From NCBI GenBank assembly GCA_963691815.1, contig OY829656.1, positions 2,346,602 to 2,410,601 of the forward strand: 64,000 nt of DNA. Direction: 5' to 3'. The stretch's first letter is position 1. Every line of letters begins with the position of its first letter. Shown here one piece after another: positions 1-11,994 of this stretch. Under the pieces are notes generated by a model. The model saw only the letters and a program-made list of their open reading frames with translations, was not told the DNA's origin and ran no database searches. A program made the position numbers and the translations under genes. The DNA is from Echiichthys vipera. Taxonomy: Eukaryota > Chordata > Actinopteri > Perciformes > Trachinidae.

Positions 1-97
1 CCCCCTCTGCTCAGTGAGGACACTAACTGCAGAGTGAAGGGGCTCCCAGCAGCACCCTCTGCTCAGTGAGGACACTAACTGCAGAGTGAAGGGTGCA
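1..97. repeat. Two-copy 52-bp tandem duplication
   Basis: A block beginning CCCTCTGCTCAGTGAGG recurs 52 bp later with about 39 identical bases. The DNA that follows (about 115-225) is open in one plus frame but matches no family I recognise. Confidence 0.7.
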
Positions 98-226
98 TCA
101 GAGTCCAGAACAGCACCAAAGTCTCCACTAAGATCAGAACCAGGGACACGTTTGTCTCTAGGATGGAGGAGGATTTGGAGAGGAACTCTCCGGTGTTTGG
201 ATTCTCCACAGCGTCTCTCTGGGGGG

Positions 227-258
227 GCATGGTACGAATGGACAGTGTGAGTGCGCCC
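227..258 (-). mobile_element. Harbinger-like MITE, end fragment
   Basis: Only one terminus of the MITE family survives: a GGCATGGTACG-like subterminal block followed by GGACAGTGTGAGTGCGCCC. TAA follows the end. The rest of the element is absent upstream. Confidence 0.7.
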
Positions 259-299
259 TAAGCTAACTGGGGTGCATTTACATTACATTTACAGTGAAC

Positions 300-520
300 T
301 TAAGTCACCCGCAAGATGGTGACAGACCGTTGCTTTTGCTGTAAGGCCCCAAAACTACCGGTGCATGACTGGATTTGGCCTACAAAGGGTCACAGTTAAG
401 GTTAGGCATTAAAAGGACTCGGTAAGGATTAGAAAAAAGGTCGTGGATGGGTTTAGTACGTCCTGGACATGAACAACGGGAAACGAACCCTGCTTGCCTG
501 CGTGGAAGTCCTGTGTTTTG
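300..520 (+). repeat. Dispersed repeat, GGTTAGGATTAG / GACATGAACA family
   Basis: This stretch shares the order AAGGTTAGG, GGATTAG, TTTAGTACxTCC, GACATGAACA, AAGTCCTxTG with 5180-5320, and with the reverse complement of about 46410-46505. It is an old unclassified interspersed repeat common in teleost introns. No termini or coding capacity are visible. Confidence 0.45.
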
Positions 521-2300
521 TTTGAATAAAATGCACGAGAGCAGCTCCACCAGCACGACTGTGGCTGATACAGACAGAGATTGGGTTTGAAAATAATGTT
601 ATGCTACAACTGGTGAGCTGAAACGTCATAAATTTGACTAAAAACAGTGCAACAATCGACTGTAACTGTCTCTACATGGAGGAGAGGGGTAGAAAAGAGA
701 GGAGTGGCGAGGACGGAAGGATAAACGCAGAGCTGAGGGGAGAGAGGGTGGATTATATTTGCTTCCTACTTCTCAGTTGATTTAGCAGAAAAAACCAGGA
801 GTGGATTTATCAAAGCACAACCATGAAGACTTATCATCTCGGCTTTCGCTGCAGCAATATGCAAATCTGGTTTTATGGGTGAGGGGGCGACGACATGAAC
901 TCTCACCACCCACCGCACTTACTCAACAACTCCTCCAATCACTTATCTCCGTCTCTGCCTCTCCAACTTTCCACCTGTTTTCACTCACGAGTATTTTTTA
1001 AGGACTGGAATCGAACCTCTCAGCCTTTTAATACTTCTTTTCTTGTCTCTCTCTATTTTTACCCCCAAAGACTTTCAACATCTTACAGTACCTGTGTTTT
1101 CTACCTCTTTCTTACCCCTCTCTCTCTCTCAGATTTGGCTCTATCTTTGGTGCTGAATAGGCAGATTAGCGCGAGAAAAGGCGGCTGTGAATACTGCTGC
1201 GCTCTGTCTATATTGACCCACTATTTAGAGAGCGAGCGAGCGAGAGAGCAGACGTGAAAACGAAGAGAGCGAACAGAGAGAGAGGGGAAGAAATGAAGCC
1301 CACTGTCTTTCTCTTTCTCTTCCTTCCTCAACAACTCCACTGCACCAAACTGAGACCATGTGCATGTGCCTGGTGAATCCATTACCCACTGATTGAGTCT
1401 CATTTTATTCGAAACATTAAAACAATGAAAGAGCTGCGGCCGTGGGAGGCACAGCATAAAGAGGTTAAAGTGACAGGAAACAGGCTGTGGAGATGGAAGA
1501 GTGGCGACTGGAGCCAAAAATAAGATTTTATTCCTCTTTCTTTCTCCCCTCCCTCCCTCTATTTCACCAGCGCTGGCTGTCAGTCTTTTTCTCCCGCTGT
1601 GTCCATCATGTCAGGCCACTGTGACTTTGAATCAGCCAAACAGTCACTCAGTGGTCAAGCTGTTCCTCTCCTGTGCGAGTCGCTCCCTCGAAGTCAAGCG
1701 CCATGTGAAAGTCGTCCTCTGCAATTTGGCTGACAACAGCTGTCAGACACCCCGACCAGCAGACAGGCTCCTCTCTTCACTGTCACTTTGTACCCTGAGG
1801 TTCCCGGTTGGGTATTTGGGCCAAGGACCGTTCAAAGATGATTATTATATCTGAGAATTCGATTTGGCTTTTAACACAATCTGTACGACGAGCGTGTTTC
1901 TGTCTCTCTAGATCAGAGTGGAGAAAAAGCCACACGAGAGCTTAGAGACCTCCGCTACTTCTGCAGCTCGTAATCTCATCACACAGAATAGAGAAAGGAG
2001 GAGAGGGGGGAGAGAGAGAGAGAGACGCTCCTTCTGCTTTTTCAATCCTTCAACCATTTCATTTGTATGTTTGATTCAAACTCAAGTCTTTCTGTCTTGA
2101 CTCCATTTGATTATTTCCACCTGAGCGCTGACGTTACATGAGCAGATCGAAGTGGAGCGGAGGTGATGACAGTGAGTACCACTGCACTTGTCTTATGGTA
2201 AAGTTGGACTACGGACAACTATGGGACCTTGTAACCCCTAATCAGACGTCCTGGTCCAACATGGAGGGGGCTGTAGCCGGCAGTTAAATGTTTTTTTTAC
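521..2300. other. Non-coding stretch without recognisable genes
   Basis: Short purine-rich runs occur (about 1255-1285 and 1990-2025). The open frames here are short, overlapping and have no recognisable domains. I see no RNA gene or terminal repeat. Confidence 0.5.
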
Positions 2301-2316
2301 CCACATTGCTTTTTTC

Positions 2317-3617
2317 TTGCCAGTCTATTTCTACAACTGTAAAGCAGAAGCCATGTATCCGAGGAAAGGCACTGTCTTGCAGGATAGTGCAGTTGTTGAT
2401 TTGACATGTGAAGCGTTGCTACAGGAGTGCAGAGGCAGGCTGGTACATGAGCTACAACAGAACAACCTGCACTTGAAAGTTGAATATTTTTACTTGGATA
2501 CAGGGATATGGCAAAATGTCAGACAAGTGCAAAGCACTGCAAGCAGAGAGTGAATGCCAGGTGCACTGGTATCAATGTCCAGTGACACATGTTTCCCTCC
2601 TCATCCAAGAGCCTTCACCAGCTCCACTGTTTGAGGGGAATGAGATGAAAATAAGATATTATGTCGATGTCAAGATGCCCTTCTACCCAGCCACAGGACT
2701 TTCCGAGGTCTCTTCCAGGCCAGATGGGATATGCTGTACGTCCAGCATGTTGCGGGTCTCTGCAGTTGATAGTTGGGAACATAGATTAAATGGTAAATGG
2801 TGAGATTTTCAGGCTCCCGCTTCATCATGAGGGTCAACACACATTTCTGCTAGCATTTGACCAATCTGTCAGACCATCTTGGGCTCAATCTAACCATCAC
2901 CAAACTCGCAAACTCGCCACTAGTCAAGTTGGTAGAACGCCTTAAAGACAAAAACCTACTGTTCTGTTGACTTCAGGTCCAAAACACCGGCTGTGTCATC
3001 ATTTATCGTCCTATAGGACATGACGGACGCACTGCAAAGGGATGGAGGCTGAAATGCTTCAGTCCCATGAGTGACAGCAATTAAATCGCCGGTTTTCTGG
3101 ATCTTGGATGTTGAGACGAAAGCTTCTTATGACGCAATGCAGCCGGTCAACACACAGCAACACAGACAAATCTCTCCACTGCTACCGACATATAGAAAAC
3201 AATAGAATTAGTTTAATTGATGCCAGTTGTTGTCGATGTGATAAAGTATCCAGAATTTATGAGAATCTTCATGGAGGTGTTGCTGTCTCCTGTTTGGAGG
3301 TTGTGGCACTGGGAGTAAATCTCAGTGTGGTCCGAACTGATCACCAAAACATACAAAATGCCATTCACTTAGGTCAGGTTAGGTTATTTTTTCCATCTCA
3401 CCGTCCTTCACGGCTTCCTTTAAACACTGTTGCAGGAAGCTACCGGCTAGTCAATCACTGCCAGCCGCCCGTCATTGAAGACAAGTCTTTTGCCGCACTT
3501 AATATTTCTCAACCTCCAGGGAAGACAGAGCTGGACGTGACTCATTCAATATGCAAGGTTTGCAAAATGAAAGTCAAGTACTTCAGCCACACTAGAAACG
3601 CCCACTGCGGAGCGTAG
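2317..3617 (+). pseudogene. Degenerate coding-like region, unidentified
   Basis: Three open plus-strand stretches lie in series. 2317-2553 follows a pyrimidine-rich TTTTTTCTTGCCAG that resembles a splice acceptor. 2480-2803 is in another frame and contains a segment reading YYVDVKMPFYPATGL. 3108-3617 ends with a CxxC motif (ICKVCK) and a nearby histidine, which resembles the start of a BED-type zinc finger as found in hAT transposases. The frame changes between the first two stretches and the stops after 2803 suggest an eroded transposon gene or retropseudogene. I cannot name the family. The zinc-finger reading is inference from one short motif. Confidence 0.3.
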
Positions 3618-3639
3618 TCAAACTAGCTTCTCCGTAGTC

Positions 3640-3800
3640 AAACTAGCCAGCCCCATATTTGTAGTGCGCCCGTATTCTGTATTTACACTGCTCAGAATCG
3701 GGAATCATTAAGAATCAAAAATCGATTCTGAATCAAATTGTGACACCCAAGAATCTGAAACCAATCGAATCCTGAGACACCCAAAAGTTTCCCACCCCAT
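3640..3800. mobile_element. hAT-like element end remnant
   Basis: The sequence is rich in AATCGATTCTGAATC-type repeats and ends in TTTCCCACCCCA. That arrangement is typical of the end of a widespread fish hAT-like element with a GGGGTGGGAA terminus. No partner terminus was found, so this is a fragment at best. Confidence 0.35.
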
Positions 3801-5060
3801 ACGAGGAACAAACACGACAGTGAGCAATATGGGTGAAGAAAGTGGCAGCTGAGAAACTGTATAATAAGAAAGTATAACTTGTGGGGCTGGTGCTGCAGTC
3901 TACCTCCTGTGAAACCAACATGGGTGTCTTCTCTTTTCCTCCCTCTTACATATGACGGGTCAGTTATTGGTAACACCTCAGGGGAGCAGGGCGATGGAGG
4001 ACATGGAGAAAACAAAGAGATGAAAGTGCAGGGGGAAGAAGAGCTAAAATAGACTCGCTCATCGAGGATTCCTCTTGAAGTGTCTCCCACTGAGAGGGGG
4101 CGGAGCTAGCCCGCAGTGGCTTCACGTTCGTACATGCTAACATCAATGGAGGACTGCTGTCTGACCCTATGCAGAACGCTCTCTGGGGAGCAGGGGTGGG
4201 AGGATGGAGGAGGAGAGGAGCCAGAGTCTGGGGATGCATGATGGGTGGGCGATTTCTTTTCCTTTTATTGGCTCTTTGGTGTCTTTGAAGTTGTATCATG
4301 TGTGGTTACACGTATGCATGCACGGCATTGCTTGCGCTCGTATCTGTGATCAAGGCCGACTCTCTGGTCATTCCACAAATGCACAAGAAGACACAACCAT
4401 TGAGTAAAGGCTTCGATCGACAGCCATTTCATTGATTTGATGAGAAAAACAAGAGGAGCCAGGATGCCCCCCAGAGAGCAGCCTGACTAGAACTGACAGG
4501 CCTCTTATTGGCCCTAATTTCCTGAAAATGAGTCAGCTGTGATGATGATGAGCTAATATCAGGAAGTATGATGGTGGTGAATAGAGAAACAACCAGTGCT
4601 TTCTCTCTGATGCTCGGACGCCGTCTTTAAGCTATTTAAATGTCCTTAACCTGGATTTATCTGCAGTTTTGTCATCTGAAAATGCAGCGCTGGACTTCTG
4701 CCAACGGCCTACTATCATAATGTGACAACACAGACAAAACACAGCTCCCAGAGTCTGCTTCACTTCATGATTGATGTTTTGGCAGAACCACTTGGGTTCA
4801 GCCAGTTTGTGTCTTAAAGACAGTATGGTGCAAAGATCGAATCCTTTTGAACGACTTGAGACAATCTTATTTCTGTTACTTCTTACATCTTTCTGCCCAT
4901 CTATTGGTGTCATTCACGTTAAAACGTCAAGTCTCAAATCAACAAATACAGAGCCTGACAGCCCCTCAGTTCTTTGCACCAATCACATCTCTCAGTTTAC
5001 CCAGAGTCAACAGCTTCAGAGCAACCACAACCACAAACATCGGTGCGCACATTTAAACTG
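3801..5060. other. Non-coding stretch, nothing recognised
   Basis: Mixed-composition DNA with short overlapping frames on both strands and no recognisable domain, tRNA-like head or terminal repeat. Confidence 0.5.
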
Positions 5061-5179
5061 AAATGAACTCTGACGAATCAGGTCAACTTGTTCTCATGAA
5101 CGGGTTCGATGATATCTTACGGAAAACAAAATATGACGTTCTATTTAACGCTGCGAAACCAGAAGACCAGAACTGGACC

Positions 5180-5320
5180 GTGATGGTTGACTTTAGGTAT
5201 CCAAACGACTTGGTTAGGATTAGACATACTGGACTGGTTTGTCTTAGTACTTCCACGACATGAACATCGGTCCCCTGAGTCAAAGTCCTTTGCTTTGAGA
5301 CCCATCCTCCACCCCGAGCC
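5180..5320 (+). repeat. Dispersed repeat, second copy of the 300-520 family
   Basis: It carries GGTTAGGATTAG, CTTAGTACTTCC, GACATGAACATCGG and CAAAGTCCT in the same order as the copy near 300-520. Divergence is high, so the insertion is old. Confidence 0.45.
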
Positions 5321-5396
5321 TCCTCCCAAGTTGGAGTTTGGCGTTGCCCTTTAACTTGTCCGTGTCAGACAAGTTCTCACTTACTGGTAAATCCTC

Positions 5397-5525
5397 AGTT
5401 TGGGGTTCAGGGTCGTGCCCAAGGACACTCCGAGATGCAGACCAGAGAAGTCGGGGATCAAACCGCCAATCTCTCGACTGAATGAACGACCCGCTCTATC
5501 TTTGAGCCACAGTTGCCCGGACACT
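5397..5525 (-). mobile_element. SINE-2 (tRNA-derived), diverged fragment
   Basis: On the minus strand this reads as a tRNA-like head (GCAACTGTGGCTC near the start, a GGTTTGATCCCC-like B box) followed by the GTGTCCTTGGGCA block. The block is shared with copies at 10850, 21777 and 31240. The A-box side is preserved and the body is cut short. Confidence 0.6.
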
Positions 5526-6714
5526 GAGCTGCTCCATTCACACAGACCGTGTCAGGGTGAAGTCCATTTAACGACACATGCTCCAGGTAATGACTCAATC
5601 ATTTCATATTCACAGTGAATAAGCTCCAGTGTCTCCTAATGCATTACATCTCCTGGGAATTTCTTGTTTATCATCATATTTACGTCTGGGTGGAGCGAAC
5701 TTTCCCTTTCTGTCTCTTACGCCCTCGTTCTCACACACAGTGACACCTTCTCCTCCTCTGTATTAGACTACACTGATATGCTTTAAAGGCTTCAACATAA
5801 AGCTCCTTCGGGCTGGAGAAAAAACACTTTCTTGCAAAGTGCTCCATTTTCCGTCTGCTCTGCTCGTTTCCTTCTGTCAGGTACTCACCGTGTTGAAGTC
5901 TTTGCTTCCTGCCTGGAGGAACAGAGGCTTCTCACACCTGCTCCAGTTACATACAGGCCATTTTCTAAAGGCCAAAACTACCATCAGACAAACTGACAGC
6001 AAGGCCCCCGCAAAAAAGCTGCAGGGGGGAAGAAAAATAAAAAGAGAGAAAGGTCTGGGAGACCAAGGTGGAAGATGAGCTTGCGGGAGAGAAGATTGGC
6101 CTCATGCTGACAGTGCATAATGCTCCAGGCCTCGGTCAGGTCTGTGAGGAAGTGCTGCTGTCTTTCCAGTGATTTCTACAGCGGCGTGGTGGTCGGCTGG
6201 AGCGACTGGGGGATATCACATGTCATCCGTCTATAACTGCAACATGAGCTGAGACCGTGGAAAGGCAGGATGTCTCATTTAGAAGAACAATTGATCCAAC
6301 AGTAAGCGTTGGATGGGAACCAGGCAGGTCTAACCACATCGGACCTTCTTTCAGAGGTGCCATGTGTCAAGAGTTGATCTGAATAATTCATCAGATCACT
6401 GCGAGAGACATGCTGATGCTAAGGGAACGAACAAACTGGTATCACAATATAAAAACATTTTGATTTAGACCATACGCTGGAAATTGTTGGTCTGTAAAAT
6501 GTCTGTCACGCTCTTCTGTTCTGCAGTGATAAAGTGCAGTTCAAGAGTTCTGCTGAATTTCCTACGAATCTGCCTTCCAGCAGTGAAACAATACAATCAC
6601 GAATGAAAACAGAGAGGAGCTGACGCTGTTTTTAACTTCACACTGATTTAGTTTAGTTTAAAAACCACAAAGCTGTTCCAGTAACAAAGATATAAAACAA
6701 AGAAACGCCTTTGA
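5526..6714. other. Non-coding stretch, nothing recognised
   Basis: AT-moderate DNA with no clear repeat family. An open plus-strand frame at 5839-6078 has a basic end but no domain. Confidence 0.5.
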
Positions 6715-7213
6715 AACACCAGAACTGTCAGAGTCTGGGGACAAGGACACGCGAGACAAATGATGGTATATTACTGTTGGTCAAACTGACCCTATTAAGA
6801 CAGGGGAGGCCGCAATCACAGTCTTTAGATTATTAATGAGTGAGTTCCTTATTGGACTATGGAAGGAAACTCAAAGCTGTCGTCCTACTTTCTATTTAAA
6901 ATAGAGGGATGAGCATGTTCACATAGAACTGGGGTACATCCAGGTAACTACTACATGTCCTCACCAGACACACAGTAAACAGGAAGACACACAAGGCAAC
7001 AACGCAGAACTCACGTCACCATAGATCCACCATCGTGTTTTCGACAAATTCTTACAGTTATGAAACTGTGACGTTCCTGACATCCCAAGTTAAAGTTAAA
7101 ATACAGTGTAAAAATCATCCCAGGGTCTTTTTTGGCAACTACACTCATCAAATAAGCTGTTGAGACAATTTTTTCATGTATAAACTATTAATGGTGAAAA
7201 CCTGTGTCACATA
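6715..7213 (-). repeat. MITE-flanking arm of a ~1.03-kb inverted duplication
   Basis: This 0.5-kb stretch is the reverse complement, with scattered changes, of 14606-15092. Shared landmarks include CAGAGTCTGGGGACA, AGACAGGGGAGGCCGCAATC and ATAGAGGGATGAGCATG. Together with the adjoining MITE (7214-7748) it forms one duplicated unit. It is AT-rich and has no coding frame. Confidence 0.85.
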
Positions 7214-7748
7214 GAGCGCACTCACACTGTCCATCCGTACCGTGTCCAACGGCTAAACTCTAGTTCGTTTGATGAGTGTAAGTGGTCCATGGCCCGTTTG
7301 GGAGAGGTGGGCTTTTGTGAAGCACGCTTGTACATGTACGTGTACGAGCACGAGGCCTACGGTGGTTCTGAGGTCATTTCCTGTGCGCCTGTTGGGACGT
7401 AGAAAAAAGAAGGAGGGACCATGCGCGGACATTTCAAACAATGGCGGTGAAAGGTTCACGTTGGTGTGATGCGGAGGTGGAGTGTTTACTGCAGATTTGG
7501 TCGATGAAAAGATTCAAAAACAGTCGACAAGACGCACAAAAACTCCGAGGTCTACGGAAAGATCTGGAAACAAAGCCACGCATCGCCATGACGTCATCAA
7601 TGCGTGTGACGTGTTACGGCGTGATGACGTATAGGCAGCAAGAAGCATTCTCCGAGGCCCAGGTAGTGTGAGTACAAACGGGCCTGGAGGGGGGGACAAG
7701 GACCCTAAAGCACGGGGCACGGGACCGACGCACAGTGGGAGGGCGCCC
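7214..7748 (+). mobile_element. Harbinger-like MITE, near full-length
   Basis: The left end reads GAGCGCACTCACACTGTCC and the right end CACAGTGGGAGGGCGCCC, so the termini are imperfect inverted repeats. Flanks are ATA and TAA, not a clean duplication. It encloses the family's SANT-like open frame at 7441-7671 and the GTACACGTGCxxACG-like subterminal repeats. It shares its left insertion junction with the copy at 14052-14605, so the two are products of DNA duplication and not independent insertions. Confidence 0.8.
7441..7671 (+). CDS. MITE-borne SANT/Myb-like open frame, 76 codons
   Basis: The frame starts ATGGCGGTGAAAGG. Residues about 6-28 read as the first part of a Myb/SANT-like DNA-binding domain of the kind encoded beside PIF/Harbinger transposases, with paired tryptophans (RW near residue 7, IW near residue 19) and an acidic EVE stretch. 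From about residue 33 the frame no longer resembles the domain: a different frame reads EVYGKIWK, similar to the VYxxI segment expected next. The ancestral gene has therefore probably been frameshifted. Near-identical frames occur in the MITEs at 14 kb, 19 kb, 40 kb and 48 kb. If translated, it could give a truncated DNA-binding peptide; this is inference and the frame may simply be carried along. Confidence 0.35.
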   Translation: MAVKGSRWCDAEVECLLQIWSMKRFKNSRQDAQKLRGLRKDLETKPRIAMTSSMRVTCYGVMTYRQQEAFSEAQVV

Positions 7749-8638
7749 TAACAGTCAGGCTCCTTCCTTTGGGATTGACTTGTGTGATTGTGTGGTCTGT
7801 GTCTCCACAGACACAGATATTTGAATACTCAGCAAAAAGACTTTCATTCGTGGGTCACGTGATCAATCACCATTTTTAAAACTCACTCTGTGATAGATAT
7901 GAACCTAAAAGGCAATTAAATCGATGGGAATCTTACGGAGTACAACGTGAATAATATCTACAGAACATTAGGATAAGGAAATAACCCCCTGAGACTCTGG
8001 GCTCATATCAGGGACCAGAACCCTGTTTTGGACGGCGTTGACTGAAGACGTGTCTTCAACCTCCGGGCTGTGAAACAACGTTCTACACTTCTGAGCAGAC
8101 GCTGTAACGAGGACAGCAGCAGGAAACATCAAGTCATCTTTGACGATGCCTCGGATCTTTGAGTGTGTTTCATCTGCCAGAGCCCGTTTTTTACACGTGA
8201 GCTGATGGGGACGCCGCCGCGGGGCACGCAAGAAGCACCACCCGCTACATCTGCTCTACTTGTAAAAGAAATCCCAAACGCTGCGGCTGCTTTTTTGTGA
8301 GCCTGCGATGACAAAGATGTGGGGTTTCAGACAGCTGACAGTTTACAACAACAACCACCACCGTGAAATGAAAATGGAGACATCACCAGTGGGAGAGTTG
8401 ATGTCTGTTAACGCTTCATCGTAAAAAGGAACATTCACAGTCAGACAGTTGGACGTAAATACTGTGTGCTGGTATTGGCAGCTGCAGCCGGTGATGATGC
8501 ACCTGCCTTTCCTAAATGATCAGCACAAAGCAGCATAAAATAAAAAGCATCATGTTGTGCACTGGACAACTCATGCAGAGCATACAAAAAACTGCCATAG
8601 GCAAACTTCAAATCAGAAAGAAATCCTCCTCCAAAGAA
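7749..8638. other. Non-coding stretch with one minus-strand open frame
   Basis: A minus-strand frame covers 7968-8231. Its codon use is not obviously repeat-derived, but no domain, splice context or homologue is apparent. Nothing else is recognised. Confidence 0.4.
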
Positions 8639-8977
8639 GTGTTTATTCATTCATTCATCATTAACCACTTGTCCCTTTCGGGGTCGCGGGGGGCTGGAGC
8701 CGATCCCAGCTGACAACAGGGTACACCAGTCTATCACAGGACACATAGAGACACCCAAAGACAGACAACCATTCACACCTACGGGTGATTTAGAGTCATC
8801 AATGAACCGAACACCTGCACGTCTTTGGACTGTGGGAGGAAACCGGAGAACCCGGAGAAAACCCACGCAGACACGGGGAGAACATGCAAACTCCACACAG
8901 AAGGGCCCCAGTCGGGATGCAAACCTGGAACCTTCTCGCTGTGAGGCGACAGTGCTAACCATTACACCACCATCTAG
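8639..8977 (-). mobile_element. SINE-1 (tRNA-derived)
   Basis: On the minus strand a tRNA-like head (TGGTGTAATGGTTAGCAC, weak B box) leads into the body containing TTTGCATGTTCTCCCC, CTCCGGTTTCCTCCCACAG and CTCTAAATCACCCGTAGG. It ends in a GAATGAATGAATAAAC-type tail. An 8-bp direct repeat, CCAAAGAA, flanks it at 8631-8638 and 8978-8985 and supports retroposition. Confidence 0.85.
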
Positions 8978-8985
8978 CCAAAGAA

Positions 8986-9343
8986 ATAGTTCAAGGAAAA
9001 TATGACAACGATTACGTTCAAAACTATTGTGATAAAAACCAGATGTGTAGCAGCAGGCACACAGAAGCTGCAGGAGGCTGGAGGCCTAAGTGCTTAATTT
9101 CTCTTAGAATGAACTTTGCATTGGATGCAACAACCAAACTTAAACCTAGTTTGACTCTTAGCTCAGTCTTAGTGCTGCACCTTCACATGAATGCCAATGA
9201 GACCGCTGCGAAACACGGTCAACAATCTCCGGATGTCTCGCTCATCAACATCGTTTGCAACAACGTTTTAATGGAGGATCAGAGAAAAAGGAAAAAGGAC
9301 TTTCCACGGACATCGATAAACAACAATGAATACTGTACAGGAG

Positions 9344-9382
<39 letters not shown>

Positions 9383-10850
9383 ATTGATATAAAAGCTTAA
9401 AACTCATGGATGGACAGTGTGTCATTAACCGAGGTTAAGTTATTAACGAGTAATGACCTCATCAGCGTCTGAACAGACAGATTTACAGGTGAGTTTATCT
9501 CCTGCTGCTGCAGCTCACCAGCCAATGATCGAGCTAACCACTTTGATAACTAACACACTCACATCAGCAGTTCACTTTTTACCTGCGAATGATCGTTTGA
9601 ACTTTCAACAAGCTGAGGTTCATGCTCATGTTTGTAATTCGCTCCTGTAGACAAAGATGAGACTCTGTGACTCTTGTGTAACATTATTCACGTCTGCTCC
9701 CAACGAGGTGCAAGACTTACACCCAGTCTTAGTGACAAGAAGGCTTAAATCTGGATGGCACAAGTTATTTTAAAGGGACATTTGACCCATTTTAATCCAA
9801 GTGTGGGTCAGGGCAGTGTGGGCCATGTGTTCAGAACCTACAGAGACGGGCCAAACACTGCTCCTGGAACAAAACGCCGACACCGCCGTGACCCAAACCT
9901 GGATTTAAATGGGTTAAATATGTCTTTGAGAGCAGACCTGAGCCCTGTTGGTGCAGCCGGCTCCTGGTATTTGAAGCCCATACATGAAACTGCCATGACT
10001 GTGTAACTTTAGGAAGTCATCATTCATTTAAACACAAACAAAACTTTGAATGATTATTTGGGACAGATGAACAAATATCCAACCAAACCACAATGATCCG
10101 GTTGATCGGCCTGTGTGTGTCAGCGTGTGTTTGTGTGAGTCATACCAGACTGTCCGGGTGGAGGGGTTCCAGACGGGACTCTGGGCAGATACAGCAGCAC
10201 CGTCAGAACACCTGCTCTGCTCCCCCAACACGGCTCCATGGCAATAGGCTTCGGCACCGCCTGCACACACAAAACACACACACACACACGAGTGCATGAT
10301 GAGTACACACTGGACAGAAAATGGGCAAAAAGATAAAAAAACAGGAAGAGGAATTTGCAGCCAAACTACGACGACACCACACAAAGGAAACCGATAAGCC
10401 AGTTTATGAGCAACAGCATGATGCTATACATTCATTTACCCATAACAGATGAGCATGTGTGTGCACGTGAAGGTGCACGGTGTTCCTATAAAGCTAACGG
10501 AGCAGCGAGCCGTTCTATCAGACACTCAGAGCTCACGCTGCACTCTCCAGAGCCCTGCGGCCGTCTCCCCAGCGATCAGAGCTCCCAGCTGGGGGGAGCA
10601 GACTGACGGGCAGCCTGTGGAGCTCCGTGTGCTGGGTAGCTAATGTGGACAGGTAGGAGAGCCGTCTGTTCTCGACACACTGCTTCTTATATCCATCGAT
10701 GCATGGCTTCATAAATGAGTCGTCAACTACTGAATGAATCACCAACGATTCTGATAATCGATGAATCCGTTTGAGTCAAAGTTCTCTGATTCATGTGAAT
10801 ATTTCCTGGTTTCCTTCCTCCTCTGTGACAGTAAACTGAAGATCTTTGAG
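8986..10850. other. Non-coding stretch with short microsatellites
   Basis: Contains a TG tract at 9346-9379 and short CA runs near 10263-10290. No gene, tRNA-like sequence or terminal repeat was recognised. Confidence 0.5.
9346..9379. repeat. (TG)n microsatellite
   Basis: About 17 uninterrupted TG units. Confidence 0.95.
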
Positions 10851-11150
10851 GACTGTGGCTTTGTGGAGGAGTGGGTCGTCCTCCATTTGAGAGATCGGTG
10901 GTTTAATCCCCACCTCCCCCGGTCCACATGTCGGAGTGTCCTTGGGCAAGACACTGAACCCTGAATTGCTCCGCGTGCTGTGCATGGGTGTGTGAATGTG
11001 GTGTGAATGGTTACATTAGATGGTCTGTAGATGTCCACTGCCATCAGTGTGAACGTCTGTGTGAACGGGTGAATGTGACAAACACTGTGAAAGCACGTTG
11101 AGTAGTCAGAAGACTAGAGAGGCGCTATAGAAGTCCGTTTACCATTTAAC
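10851..11150 (+). mobile_element. SINE-2 (tRNA-derived), near full-length
   Basis: The tRNA-like head starts GACTGTGGCTTTGTGG and has a GGTGGTTTAATCCCC B box. The body follows with GTGTCCTTGGGCAAGACAC, GGTTACATTAGATGG and a 3' part reading GGCGCTATAGAAGTCCG with a TTTACCATTTA tail. Related copies run in the opposite direction at 21777-22085 and 31240-31474. Confidence 0.8.
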
Positions 11151-11994
11151 TGTTAGTTGCAGCTCCATTCATCGATATAGCACCCAAAGAGCCAAACAGT
11201 AAACAAGTCTTTACACTTTCTTATTGTTTGTAAAGTAGAGACACAAAAGTCAACCATACAGGCTTTTTTGCAGATTTACTAAACAAAAAAGAACTGTTAA
11301 GATGTATTTTCACTGGGTTTCAATGTTTCTAAAAGTTCCTTTCTTGCAAAAAGACAAACAGCTTTATAATATAAAGTAAATTAACATGAAAAAACAACAG
11401 AACTGTTGGTACAGAAGGACTGAATATTTGCACAATGCTAAAAACAGCCCTCCCTGTACTGTGCTGTAGCATGTCATCCTGCACCGAGCCTTTGGGACCG
11501 ATGTACTGTATATACTGTATATACTGTGTATACTGTGTCCTGCTGTGTGTGTAATGATGTTTAAGGGCTCAGATAGAGTTTCCTCACAATGAATACACAA
11601 CAAGAGGAAGAGTCACGGAGCCATCGATCAGGTTTGACCCTCCTGCCACTCCGTACCGCAGAGGTCACAGAGATAGACCCTGTTCATTACTGTGGTCTGT
11701 GAGACTGAGACACACACACGTGCACGCGCGCACACACACACACACACACACCATAATGTGTGCCATAGGAGCAGTGAACACCACGTCCCGTTGATGTGTT
11801 TTTACTGTTGTTGCTGCTGCTGTCCTGCTCTTTGCCCTGAGGATGTTTGTGTGTAAGTGTTGCTGCTCGTTGCTTTTATGAGACCAAAGACACATTTCCA
11901 CATTGTGGACGATCAATGAAACCAAACCAAACTGAACTGAACTGTCTTAACAGTTAGAACATGAACAAACATTGTTTTTAGATATTTGTTTTCT
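11151..11994. other. Non-coding stretch, nothing recognised apart from CA tract
   Basis: AT-rich DNA. A CA/CG tract lies at 11710-11751, and TATACTGTATATACTGT short repeats lie near 11505-11540. Confidence 0.5.
11710..11751. repeat. (CA)n microsatellite with CG interruptions
   Basis: Alternating purine-pyrimidine tract including CACGTGCACGCGCG. Confidence 0.95.

Noticed and set aside
3300..3370. Retroviral-type RNase H motif (RTDHQN)
   Set aside because: Single short match without flanking RT or integrase sequence.
7968..8231. 87-codon minus-strand frame as an exon
   Set aside because: No convincing splice sites and no recognised domain.
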